Shown here one piece after another: positions 26,229-34,723 of a stretch of DNA of 64,000 bases (position 1 is its first letter; every line of letters starts with the position of its first letter). The position numbers and the translations under genes are program-made. The stretch spans positions 62,001-126,000 of the forward strand of contig CBDCQL010000001.1 in NCBI GenBank assembly GCA_965220615.1, read 5' to 3'. Under the pieces are notes generated by a model. That model worked only from the letters and a program-made list of their open reading frames with translations. It did not search any database and was not told where the DNA came from. This stretch comes from JAGWBD01 sp965220615 (GTDB lineage: Bacteria; Chloroflexota; Anaerolineae; Aggregatilineales; Phototrophicaceae).

Positions 26229-27395
26229 GTGAAAATCACTGACATTCATCTCTTTGAAATCAGCGTCGCATGGGAAGAAGCCGCGGAGCGCCAGCGGGTG
26301 TCGCTGCCGCTGGACCTCTACCCCGACCAGGTCCATCCCTATCCGCCCAACCAGCGCGTCAGGGAATTGAAACAGATCTTCGTCGAAATCCGGACCGACG
26401 AGGGCGCGACCGGCCACTTCGGAGCAATCGAGGGGCGGCAGGCCTACCTGATCGACACCCAGCTGCGCCCGCTGCTGCTGGGTCAGGATGCGCTGGCGAC
26501 TGAACTGCTCTTCGACCTCATGCTGCGCCTCGACCGGCACGGGCGTTCCGGCGTATTTATGACCGCCATCAGCGCCATCGACTGCGCCCTGTGGGACCTG
26601 AAGGGGGTGGCCTGGGGCCAGCCCGTCTATCGTCTGCTGGGCGGACCGACTCGCGAGCGGGTGCCGGCCTACGCCAGTATGCTGGGCCATTCGGTCGAGC
26701 CTGAAGAGGCGGCGCAGGGCGCCAGGGACTGCCTGGAGCAGGGGTTCCCCGCACAAAAGTGGTTTTTCCGCCACGGACCCGGCGCCGGCCAGGAGGGGTT
26801 GGAGAAAAACATCACTCTGGCGCAGGCCCTGCGCGAGGCCGTCGGACCGCACTATCCGCTGATGTTCGACGCCTTCACCAGCTGGACGCTGCCCTACGCC
26901 CACAGGATGCTGCAGGCCCTGGAGCCGCTCAATCCCACCTGGATGGAAGAACCGATCCCACCGGAACGGGTCCGCGAGTTCCGCAAACTGCGTCAGGGGT
27001 CACGCGTGCCGATCGCCACCGGCGAGCACGTCTACACGCGCTGGCAGAGCAAGGAACTGCTGGTCAACGAGGCCGTCGACGTCCTGCAAAACGATCCGGA
27101 CTGGACCGGCGGCATCTCCGAACTGGTGAAGATCTGCGCGCTGGCGTCATCCTTCGAGGTCCCTTTCATCGCCCACGGCCACTCGCTGCTGCCCGCGCTG
27201 CACGTCGCCGCTTCGCAATCGCCGGCCGCCGTGCCCTGGGTGGAGTATCTGGTCTATCACCAGCCGCCCAAACAACACTTTCACAACCCGAAGTACCTGC
27301 CGCAGAACGGCCATCTGGCATTGCCCACGCTGCCCGGTCTCGGTATTGTGCTGGACGAGAGCAAATACGACAGACGGGTGGAATTGAGTTTTTGA
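26229..27395 (+). CDS. Enolase-superfamily sugar-acid dehydratase (mandelate racemase/MLE type, rhamnonate-dehydratase-like)
   Basis: 388 residues from GTG 26229 with GGAGG about 10 bp upstream. Superfamily features: capping domain MKITDIHLFEISVAW; putative base region AQKWFFRHGPGAG; metal ligands in LMFDAFTSW (Asp), WMEEPIPP (Glu) and ATGEHVYTR (Glu); and the His in IAHGHSLLPALHVA. The KWFFRHGP block is like L-rhamnonate dehydratase relatives. It would dehydrate an acid sugar to a 2-keto-3-deoxy acid, a step that fits the kinase, Ldh and keto-acid dehydrogenase genes elsewhere in the window. Confidence 0.9.
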   Translation: MKITDIHLFEISVAWEEAAERQRVSLPLDLYPDQVHPYPPNQRVRELKQIFVEIRTDEGATGHFGAIEGRQAYLIDTQLRPLLLGQDALATELLFDLMLRLDRHGRSGVFMTAISAIDCALWDLKGVAWGQPVYRLLGGPTRERVPAYASMLGHSVEPEEAAQGARDCLEQGFPAQKWFFRHGPGAGQEGLEKNITLAQALREAVGPHYPLMFDAFTSWTLPYAHRMLQALEPLNPTWMEEPIPPERVREFRKLRQGSRVPIATGEHVYTRWQSKELLVNEAVDVLQNDPDWTGGISELVKICALASSFEVPFIAHGHSLLPALHVAASQSPAAVPWVEYLVYHQPPKQHFHNPKYLPQNGHLALPTLPGLGIVLDESKYDRRVELSF

Positions 27396-27605
27396 CAAGA
27401 CCGGGCCCCAGTCTGAAGGTGCAGGGGCTTCGTACGCCAGGACAGGCGTCTCACGAAACGACACGAGGACGGGCGATTACTAACGATAAGATCCGTTATC
27501 ATTGGCTGTTCATTGGCTGAACGGTCGAATTTCTTTTTGTATGCCAGTTAAGACAACGTTATCATTGTCTTGAATTTTGTAAGGTGTTTGTTCGGAGGCA
27601 AGCCA

Positions 27606-28298
27606 ATGAAGACTTGCACCCTGGCTATCGTCGCACTGCTCTTGCTACCCATGTTTGGCGTTTCCGCCCAGGACCGTTGCGCACAGTCCCTTTCTGCAGA
27701 TAGCGGCGTGGGCAACGGCTGGATCGCAGGCCCGCCCAATTCCTGTGTCCTTTACATCTCCGCGTCCAATGAACCGGTCATGGGTACCAGGATCTATCGC
27801 TTCGATTCTTCCGGGCCAGACTCGGCGTCTTCCTCTTCAAGGGACGGACAACAGGCTGTCGTGGTCGACGGCCCCGCTCGCATCCGTAGCGGACCGGGCC
27901 TGGAACATCCACTCGTTCGCTGGTGCGCCCAGGGACGTTCCCTGACGGTCTGGCCCCCTGCCGCGGACGGCTGGCTTCTCGCCAGTTGCTACGGCGCCAA
28001 CGGCTGGATTCATGAATCGCTGGTGCGATTTGGCGAAGGACTGACACACCCCGCGTATGAAAGGCCAGCTGAAAGCGCAGTGTCCCTTCCTTCCGGCGAA
28101 CATCTGGCCGTGATAATAGCCGGGCCGGCGCGAATTCGCGGTGGGCCGGGGCTGGAGTTTCCTAACCTGCGATGGTGCCTGGAGGGCTGGCCCCTGACCG
28201 TTTGGGCCCCGGCTGAAAGGGGTTGGTTGCGCGCCAGCTGCTTCGGCGCCAACGGCTGGATTCATGAATCCCTGGTGGGCGCAGCCGAGACCAACTAA
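27606..28298 (+). CDS. Secreted protein with two SH3b (bacterial SH3) repeats
   Basis: 230 residues. The signal peptide MKTCTLAIVALLLLPMFGVS is followed by AQD. A short N-terminal module (NSCVLYISASNEPVMGTRIY) precedes two SH3b repeats of roughly 65 residues. Each has GPARIRSGPGLEH or GPARIRGGPGLEF, a Trp-Cys pair, LTVW.PA and a closing NGWIHESLV. Such repeats bind cell-wall or surface ligands. A GGAGG lies 6 bp before the ATG. It is a paralogue of 28875-29681. The upstream gap (27396-27605) is A+T-rich and has the 11-mer CGTTATCATTG twice (27494 and 27557). Confidence 0.85.
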   Translation: MKTCTLAIVALLLLPMFGVSAQDRCAQSLSADSGVGNGWIAGPPNSCVLYISASNEPVMGTRIYRFDSSGPDSASSSSRDGQQAVVVDGPARIRSGPGLEHPLVRWCAQGRSLTVWPPAADGWLLASCYGANGWIHESLVRFGEGLTHPAYERPAESAVSLPSGEHLAVIIAGPARIRGGPGLEFPNLRWCLEGWPLTVWAPAERGWLRASCFGANGWIHESLVGAAETN

Positions 28299-28874
28299 TT
28301 GCCGGGGGCTGGCCTCGCCACTCCCCGACCTCTTGCGAAACAATGCGCAGCGCAAGGCAGGCTTCACGGGACAGTTGCCGATCCCTGAAATGCTGCTGCG
28401 CCGGCAACCAACCCTGTTGGACGAACCTTGCACGCAACCGTGAAGGACCGCAAGGGACTCCCGACATTACGGATTTACCAGAGCGTTGTCACCCTGTTTG
28501 ACGGTGTTGAGACATCGGCATTGGGTTGAGGGCGAATCCAGACTGACGTAGAGAATTCAACCCTGGCGAACTGAAGTGTTTCCCGGCTTCATCGCTCGCG
28601 ACGCGTGAAGCGGCAGTCTGGCGCCGCGCTGTGACTGCCCTGTAAAACGCCCTGTGCCCTGTTGGTCCAACCCAGGGCCTGGCGGGCGGCCGCAACGCAG
28701 GAGTCCGGCGCCGCTGACCGGCCGCAGCGGCGATTCAGCGCCAACTGCCGCAGAACTCCTGCCAAAGGCAAGGTCAAATTGTCATGGTTATCGTGAAAGT
28801 GTCCGATTTGTGTATTTGGCATTATGACGATAAGTTAATCTTCATACCGATAGTTAATATTGGGAGGCTTGGTG
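28299..28874. other. 576-bp intergenic region between the two SH3b genes
   Basis: No convincing gene. A G+C-rich part (about 28690-28765) has the complementary ends GCAGGAGT (28697-28704) and ACTCCTGC (28755-28762) with more pairing inside (GCGCCGCTGA against TCAGCGC), so a structured transcript or terminator is possible. The last 80 bp become A+T-rich and contain ACGATAAG (28828-28835), also found upstream of the first SH3b gene (27483-27490). They probably hold the promoter of the second. Confidence 0.45.
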
Positions 28875-29681
28875 TTGCAAACTTACATTGTGGCGATCGC
28901 GGCCTTGCTTCTGTTCACCTTGCTTCCGGTTTCTGCGCAGGACCGTTGCGCACAAAACAAAAACCGATCGCTGAATGCAAGTGAAAAGCAGGAACTGGAG
29001 AGGTTGCTGGATATCCCTCCCCAAGATCGCTTTCCGACGGAGACGGCCGCCATTGAGTCGCTGCAAGAGAGGATGGGCTGGGACCAAAGAAACGGTGTCG
29101 GCAATGGCTGGATCACTGACCAGCCCGATTCCTGTGTCCTGTATATCTCCACATCCAACGAACCCGTATTGGGTACGCGCATTTATCGTCTGGAAAGCCG
29201 TCCGGAAAGCGTCGAGACCGTCCCTGTCCCTGAGGCGCTTCTCGCCAGGGTGAACAGAGGCCCGGCGCGCATCCGCAGTGGGCCCGGGCTGGAACATCTG
29301 CACCTGGGTTCCTGCGACTATGGCATGCCGCTGACCGTCTGGTCGCCGGCATCAGAGGGCTGGCTGCGCGCCAGCTGCTTCGGCGTCAATGGCTGGATTC
29401 ATGAGTCCATGGTGCAACGTGACGAGGGTGCGGCCCGGTCCATTCCCACGCCACCCGCTGTGGTCGACGGCCCGCCTCCCGTCGGGGAGCATCAGGCCAC
29501 GGTGACCCACGGCCCGGCGCACATCCGCGGCGGGCCGGGGCTGGAACATGCACACCTGGACTGGTGCGGGATTGGCTGGTCGTTGACCGTCTGGGAGCCG
29601 GCAACAGACGGCTGGCTGCGCGCCAGTTGCTACGGCGTCAACGGCTGGATTCACGAGTCCCTGGTGGCCATCAGCGAGTGA
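28875..29681 (+). CDS. Secreted protein with two SH3b repeats (paralogue)
   Basis: 268 residues. The TTG at 28875 is preferred because it gives MQTYIVAIAALLLFTLLPVS, which aligns with MKTCTLAIVALLLLPMFGVS of the paralogue, and because GGGAGG (28862-28867) is then 7 bp upstream; GTG 28872 and TTG 28860 are alternatives. An insertion after the signal peptide (SLNASEKQELERLLDIPP) is absent from the paralogue. The two SH3b repeats read GPARIRSGPGLEHLHL and GPAHIRGGPGLEHAHL, each ending in NGWIHES. Cell-surface binding is the probable role. Confidence 0.85.
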   Translation: MQTYIVAIAALLLFTLLPVSAQDRCAQNKNRSLNASEKQELERLLDIPPQDRFPTETAAIESLQERMGWDQRNGVGNGWITDQPDSCVLYISTSNEPVLGTRIYRLESRPESVETVPVPEALLARVNRGPARIRSGPGLEHLHLGSCDYGMPLTVWSPASEGWLRASCFGVNGWIHESMVQRDEGAARSIPTPPAVVDGPPPVGEHQATVTHGPAHIRGGPGLEHAHLDWCGIGWSLTVWEPATDGWLRASCYGVNGWIHESLVAISE

Positions 29682-29806
29682 GTGATTTCAGAAAGCGGAC
29701 AGGTCGAGGACCTGCCCCGTAATCCCGGTGGCGAAGCTGTCAATGGCGGGGGCGCGATTCCGCGAAAGTCCCTGCCAAACGGGTGTGGCCTGCCTTCAAG
29801 CCGGCG

Positions 29807-30844
29807 CTACAGGTCCGCCACCAGCGGATCGACGCCCCACTCTTCCGCCAGAGACTGCAACATTTCCCAGGTGCGTTCCGGCAGCGGGATGCCCTCGCGT
29901 TGACGCTGACGCCTGACCCGCTCCCCCGGCTCGCCGGGCAGCAGTACCAGGTCCTGCCCCTCCGCCGGCCGAATCCTGTGCGCATTCTCGCGCAGCTCGT
30001 CGGCCATGGCCATGAAGTCCTCAAGCTCGCCGAAATGCTCGATCGACAGCGCCAACATCAGCGTGGGGTTGCCATGCGGCTCGGCGCCCTTCGCGCCCGA
30101 GGGCAGGGTCCCGGCCAGCAACACCGGAATCAGCGCCATCATCAGGTTCAGGCCATAACCCTTGTAGCTGCCGAAAGGCGGCAGCATGCCACCTTCATAA
30201 AGCTTGTCGGGGTTGCGCGTCGGCTGCCCCTCCGAATCCAGCAGCCAGCCTTCCGGGACGGGCTCGCCCCGGTCGCTGTAGACGTTCAACTTGCCCGCCG
30301 CCACAATCGAGGTGGCGTAGTCCAGCACCATCGGCCCGCGCCCGGTCGGCACGCCCCAGGCCATTGGATTGGTGCCCGTAGCGGGTTCGCGCCCGCCCCA
30401 GGGCGCCACCTGGGTTCCGGGACAGCCGACCATCACCAGGCCCACCAGGCCCTCGTCCGCCAGCCAGGCGGCGTATTCGCCCAGGCGGCCGATGTGGTTG
30501 CAGTTGACCAGGGAGACGGCCGCCACCCCGTGCTCGCGCGCCAGACCGCGCAACTGCGCCATGCCAAAGCGCGCGCCGACCTGTCCGTAACCGCGGCGGC
30601 AGTCGATTACCGCAATGGCCCCGTGACGATGTTTAATGCGCGGTCGCATCGCAGGTTCGATGACGCCATCCTTCACCTGGCGCAGATAGCCCTCGTGGCG
30701 CAGCACGCCATGCGAGTCGTGACCGACGAGGTTGGCATTCACCAGAGTTTCCGCCACGTAGTCCGCGATATCCGGCGGCGCGCCGGTGGCCCGGTAAAGG
30801 CGACTGGAGAAGTCCGTCAGTTGCTCCGCGCTGACCCGTGGCAT
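29807..30844 (-). CDS. Ldh-family NAD(P)-dependent oxidoreductase
   Basis: 345 residues, MPRVSAEQLTDFSSRLYRAT. LDH2/MDH2 signatures: NLVGHDSHGVLRHEGYL, NCNHIGRLGEYAAW, VAPWGGREPATGTNPMAWG, GSYKGYGLNLMMALIPVLL. It is a 2-hydroxy/2-oxo acid dehydrogenase related to the enzyme at 15259-16278 but clearly divergent. It starts 2 bp after the murQ stop, so the two are cotranscribed. The conserved His in the NCNHIGR block is the usual catalytic residue. Confidence 0.92.
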   Translation of the reverse strand: MPRVSAEQLTDFSSRLYRATGAPPDIADYVAETLVNANLVGHDSHGVLRHEGYLRQVKDGVIEPAMRPRIKHRHGAIAVIDCRRGYGQVGARFGMAQLRGLAREHGVAAVSLVNCNHIGRLGEYAAWLADEGLVGLVMVGCPGTQVAPWGGREPATGTNPMAWGVPTGRGPMVLDYATSIVAAGKLNVYSDRGEPVPEGWLLDSEGQPTRNPDKLYEGGMLPPFGSYKGYGLNLMMALIPVLLAGTLPSGAKGAEPHGNPTLMLALSIEHFGELEDFMAMADELRENAHRIRPAEGQDLVLLPGEPGERVRRQRQREGIPLPERTWEMLQSLAEEWGVDPLVADL

Positions 30845-30846
30845 GG

Positions 30847-31782
30847 CTACCCTCTTTCCCCCTGCAGTTCCAGCGCCGCGCGCAACACACCGTCGCAGGC
30901 CTCCAGGCGCGCTCGCGCCGTCTCCGCGTCCAGGCCACAGCGCGCCATCAGCACCGCCGGTTTGACCGCCTGCCCCGTCCGTCCCAGCAATTCCGCCGCC
31001 CGCTCCTCGTTGACGCCGCCCAGTTGCGCCACCATGCGGCGCGCCCGCGCCGCCAGTTTCGCGTTGCTGACGCGCAGGTCCACCATCAGGTTGTCGTGCA
31101 CCTTGCCCAGGCGAATCATGGCCGCCGTGCTCAGCATGTTGAGTACCATCTTCTGCGCCGTGCCGGCCTTGAGCCGCGTGGAGCCGGCGATCAACTCGGG
31201 CCCGGTGCTGAGCGCGATGCCGATCTCCGCCAGGTCCAGCAGCGGCGCCGGCGTGCTGCAACTGACGCCCGCCGTGAATGCGCCCGTCTCCCTTGCATAC
31301 GCCAGGGCGCCCAGCACGAAGGGCGTGCGTCCGCTGGCGGCGATGCCGACCACTGCGTCGCGCGCCCTCAGATCCAGCCCCTGCAGGGCCTGCGCCCCGT
31401 CCTCTGCGCTGTCCTCCGCGCCTTCCACGGAGCGCATCATGGCGCTTGCGCCGCCCGCCAGTACGCCCTGCACCTGCTCCGCCGACGCGCTGAAAGTCGG
31501 GCCGCACTCCACGGCGTCCAGCACGCCGAGACGACCGCTGGTGCCCGCGCCGACGTAAATCAGCCGTCCACCGCCCCGCAGACGCGTGGCGATGCAGCCG
31601 GCCGCCCGCGCCACCTGGGGCAGCGCGTCTTGAACCGCCGCGGCGATCCCGGCGTCTTCCGCGTTCATCAGGGTGACGATGTCCAGCGTCGACATGCGGT
31701 CGAGACCGCGGCTGGCCGGGTTCTGCGCTTCGGTGTGCCTGGCCTGCCCAGGCGCGCTGTCCCTGACGGTTTCGGACCCCAT
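30847..31782 (-). CDS. murQ: N-acetylmuramic acid 6-phosphate etherase
   Basis: 311 residues with one SIS domain. TEAQNPASRGLDRMSTLDIV, GGGRLIYVGAGTSGRLGVLD, GIAASGRTPFVLGALAYA and KMVLNMLSTAAMIRLGKVH are hallmark MurQ blocks. It removes the lactyl ether from MurNAc-6-P to give GlcNAc-6-P during cell-wall recycling or MurNAc use. It is unusual here in being next to a 2-hydroxy acid dehydrogenase of the Ldh family, which could in principle oxidise the released D-lactate; this is a suggestion only. No kinase or permease for MurNAc is adjacent. The ppc gene ends 11 bp upstream of its start. Confidence 0.95.
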   Translation of the reverse strand: MGSETVRDSAPGQARHTEAQNPASRGLDRMSTLDIVTLMNAEDAGIAAAVQDALPQVARAAGCIATRLRGGGRLIYVGAGTSGRLGVLDAVECGPTFSASAEQVQGVLAGGASAMMRSVEGAEDSAEDGAQALQGLDLRARDAVVGIAASGRTPFVLGALAYARETGAFTAGVSCSTPAPLLDLAEIGIALSTGPELIAGSTRLKAGTAQKMVLNMLSTAAMIRLGKVHDNLMVDLRVSNAKLAARARRMVAQLGGVNEERAAELLGRTGQAVKPAVLMARCGLDAETARARLEACDGVLRAALELQGERG

Positions 31783-31792
31783 GACGCGACGC

Positions 31793-34516
31793 TCAGCCCG
31801 TCGTTTTCATGCCGGCCGCGATGCCGCTGATGGTCGCCAGCACCTCGCGCAGCACGGCTTCCTGGCCGGGCCCCTCCGGGTCGGCGCGCAATTCCTGCAG
31901 CAGGGCCACCTGGACGAAATTCAGCGGGTCGACGTAGGGGTTGCGCCGTTCGATGGACAGGCGGATGACCGGGTTGCTGTCCAGCAAATTGTCCTGCTCG
32001 CTGACCGCGCAAAGCAGGCGTCGCGTGCGTTCGTGCTCCTCCTCAATACGCCGGAAATAACGCTGGCGCAGGGCGGCGTCCGACACCAGTTCACGCGCAT
32101 AAAGCCCGGCGATGCCCAGGTCCGCCTTGGCCACGTCCAGCTGCGCGTTTTCGAGCACGGCGTTGAAGAAAGGCCAGCTGCGGTACATTTCGCGCAGCCG
32201 TTCCAGCCCGTCCGCTTCACGTGCGCACCAGGTCTCCAGGGCATGGCCCACGCCGAACCAGCTGGGCACAATGGCCCGGCTCTGCATCCAGGAAAAGGTC
32301 CAGGGGATGGCGCGAATCGAGCCGAATCCGCCGGCGGCGCTGCGTTTGGCGGGGCGCGAGCTGATGGGCAGGCGCGCCAGTTCGCCGATGGGCGTAGCCT
32401 GCTGCCAGAAGGTCAGAAAGTCCTCGCTGCCATAGACGAAATCGCGCCAGGCCTGACGACCCAGTTCCGCCAGTTCGTCCATGGCGGCCATCCAGGCCGC
32501 TTCCACCTGTGTCTCCTGCGGGTCGCCCAGCGCCAGCATCATGGCGTGCATTACCTGGTGCAGGTGCCGCCGACCAATGTCGCGATTGCCATAGCGGTAT
32601 GCGATGACCTCGCCCTGCTCGGTGATCTTGGTGCCGTAGGTCAAGGACCCGGGCGGCAGGGCGCGAATCGCCAGATTGGTGGGGCCGCCGCCGCGGCTGA
32701 TGCTGCCGCCGCGCCCGTGAAAGAGTTGCAGGGCGATGCCGTGTTCGGCGCAGGTCGCGGTCAACTCCTGCTGCGCGCGGTACAGATGCCAGTTGGAGGC
32801 CAGATAGCCGCCGTCCTTGCTGCTGTCGGAATAGCCGACCATCACCTGCTGGTGCAGGCCGCGGCGTCGGCCCCGCGCCTGCAGGTGACGCTGCCAGGCC
32901 TCGTTGGCGAAGAGCGCGCGCATGATCGCCGGGCCGTCACACAGGTCGTCGATGGTCTCGAAGAGCGGCACGAGTTCCAGGTCCTCGTCGACGCCGACCT
33001 CGCTGGCCAGCAGCAACATGGCCAGCATGTCGCTCGGCGCCTGGCTCATGCTGCCGATGAAGGTGTCGATGGCGATCGTGCCATAAAGCGCATGCGCCTG
33101 TGCCACCATGCGCCAGGCGCGAATGACGCGCTGCGTGTCTTCGGAAAAGGGGCGGTCGTCCACCGGGAAGAAGGGCCGCGGGTTGGCGATCTCGCGCGTC
33201 AACAGGGCCTGCTTCGCCGCCTCGTCCAGGCCCTCATAGTCACCCTCGATGCCATAGTGGCGGAGGAGCTCGGCCAGCGCGGCGCGCTGCAAGCCGGCGT
33301 CCTCGCGCAGTTCCAGCGGCACCAGATGCAGGCCAAAGAGCCGGATCTTGCGAATCAGGCGCAGCAGGGAGCCATTGGCGACGTGGCGGCTGTCATTGGC
33401 CAGCAGGCTGCTGCGGATGCCCTCCAGTTCGGCGATCAGTTCGCGGCTGTCGCGGTAGCCATCCGGCTTCTCGTCAAGCGTCGCCTGCAGACGGCGCCGG
33501 ACTCCCTCCAGCAACTGTCGCCAGGGCTGGCCCGGCCAGAGCGCTTCCAGCGCCGCCGCGTCCGGCTGGCGGGCCAGCGCTTCCTGCAAGTCCTTCAGGT
33601 CATGGTCCGGTCTGACCGCCTGGGTCAGCTGCTCCTGCAGCAGCGCCACCTCGCGCAACCACACTTGCAGCGCCGTCCGACGCAGGGTCGCCAGGGTCTG
33701 CAGGGTGAGGTCGGCGGTGACGTTGGGGTTGCCATCGCGGTCGGCGCCGATCCAGGAGGCGAAGCGCAGCAAGCCCTGCGGCTGCGACCAGTCGGCCTCC
33801 GGAAACTCTTCATCGAGGCTGCGGATCAGGTCCTCGTAGACGTCCAGCACCACGTCCATGATGACGCTGGTCAGATAGTAAAGGCCGAAATCGACCTCGT
33901 CCATCACCGTCTTGCGGGTGCTGCGGTTGGCAGGCGTTTGCCACAGCGCCTCAATCTGTTCGCGCAGCGCTTCCAGGAAGACCGCGCGTTCGCGGGGCGG
34001 AAAGTCCTCGCGGTCATGGCGGTCCATCATCTCGGAGACAGCCCGCAGTTTGACCAGCATCTCCTTGCGTTTGGCCTCGGAGGGGTGCGCCGTCAGCACC
34101 AGACGCACGCGCAATTGATCGAAAATGGAGGCCATGTCACCCGCCTGCAGGCCGGCCCGGTGCAGGCTGCGCACAGCGTCGGCCAGCGACTCGCGCACGA
34201 TGCTGCCGCGCGCCCGTTGCCGCAGGACGCGGGCGCGCTGGATGTCCTCGGCGATGTTGATCAACTGAAAGTAATTGCTGAAGGCCCGGACAAGAATCTC
34301 TCGCTCTTCCGGCTCCAGCGCCAGGACGCGTTGCCACAGTTCTTCCAGCAGGGCCGGATCATCCTCGTCCCGGCGCCGGATGGCCAGTTTGCGGATGGTC
34401 TCGACCAGGCGCAGGGCGTCCGCGCCGTGCTGCTCGACGATCACTTCGCCCAGCAGATTCCCCAGCAAATGGATGTCGCGACTCAGCGCACTTTGACTCT
34501 CGCCCGTGCGACTCAT
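31793..34516 (-). CDS. ppc: Phosphoenolpyruvate carboxylase
   Basis: 907 residues, normal length. It fixes bicarbonate onto PEP to form oxaloacetate. Conserved regions: VLTAHPSEAKRKEML (catalytic His; the usual TAHPTE is TAHPSE), FHGRGGSISRGGGPTNLAI, VGYSDSSKDGGYLASNW and FGSIRAIPWTFSWMQSR. The C-terminus reads GMKTTG where most PEPCs end in QNTG, an unusual substitution next to the active site. It lies upstream of murQ and Ldh on the same strand. The 207 bp between it and the acyl-CoA synthetase gene hold no gene. Confidence 0.97.
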   Translation of the reverse strand: MSRTGESQSALSRDIHLLGNLLGEVIVEQHGADALRLVETIRKLAIRRRDEDDPALLEELWQRVLALEPEEREILVRAFSNYFQLINIAEDIQRARVLRQRARGSIVRESLADAVRSLHRAGLQAGDMASIFDQLRVRLVLTAHPSEAKRKEMLVKLRAVSEMMDRHDREDFPPRERAVFLEALREQIEALWQTPANRSTRKTVMDEVDFGLYYLTSVIMDVVLDVYEDLIRSLDEEFPEADWSQPQGLLRFASWIGADRDGNPNVTADLTLQTLATLRRTALQVWLREVALLQEQLTQAVRPDHDLKDLQEALARQPDAAALEALWPGQPWRQLLEGVRRRLQATLDEKPDGYRDSRELIAELEGIRSSLLANDSRHVANGSLLRLIRKIRLFGLHLVPLELREDAGLQRAALAELLRHYGIEGDYEGLDEAAKQALLTREIANPRPFFPVDDRPFSEDTQRVIRAWRMVAQAHALYGTIAIDTFIGSMSQAPSDMLAMLLLASEVGVDEDLELVPLFETIDDLCDGPAIMRALFANEAWQRHLQARGRRRGLHQQVMVGYSDSSKDGGYLASNWHLYRAQQELTATCAEHGIALQLFHGRGGSISRGGGPTNLAIRALPPGSLTYGTKITEQGEVIAYRYGNRDIGRRHLHQVMHAMMLALGDPQETQVEAAWMAAMDELAELGRQAWRDFVYGSEDFLTFWQQATPIGELARLPISSRPAKRSAAGGFGSIRAIPWTFSWMQSRAIVPSWFGVGHALETWCAREADGLERLREMYRSWPFFNAVLENAQLDVAKADLGIAGLYARELVSDAALRQRYFRRIEEEHERTRRLLCAVSEQDNLLDSNPVIRLSIERRNPYVDPLNFVQVALLQELRADPEGPGQEAVLREVLATISGIAAGMKTTG

Positions 34517-34723
34517 GGGCCTCCCGTCCTGTAGCCAGATGCACTGTCGTGGTCATTATCGCGGCAGGCTTGCCCGGTCGCAAGCGTCGGGCCTGGCCGG
34601 GCAGTGATGCGGGCCAGCCGCAATGCGCCCTCACCCTGAACAAGCCTCCCGCGCCTGGATAGAAAGAGGACATTTGTTTACGCACCCACTTTCAAAGGCG
34701 TTGCCGAAGGCTGCAGAATACGT

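Noticed and set aside
27770..27785. AATGAACCGGTCATGG as a second LacI operator
   Set aside because: Only part of the palindrome matches and it lies inside the coding sequence of the SH3b protein.
31673..34534. A 953-codon open frame on the plus strand antisense to ppc and murQ
   Set aside because: It is a by-product of high G+C and codon bias; its translation is repetitive in Gln, Arg, Ala and Val, matches no family I recognise, and the minus strand encodes clear PEPC motifs.
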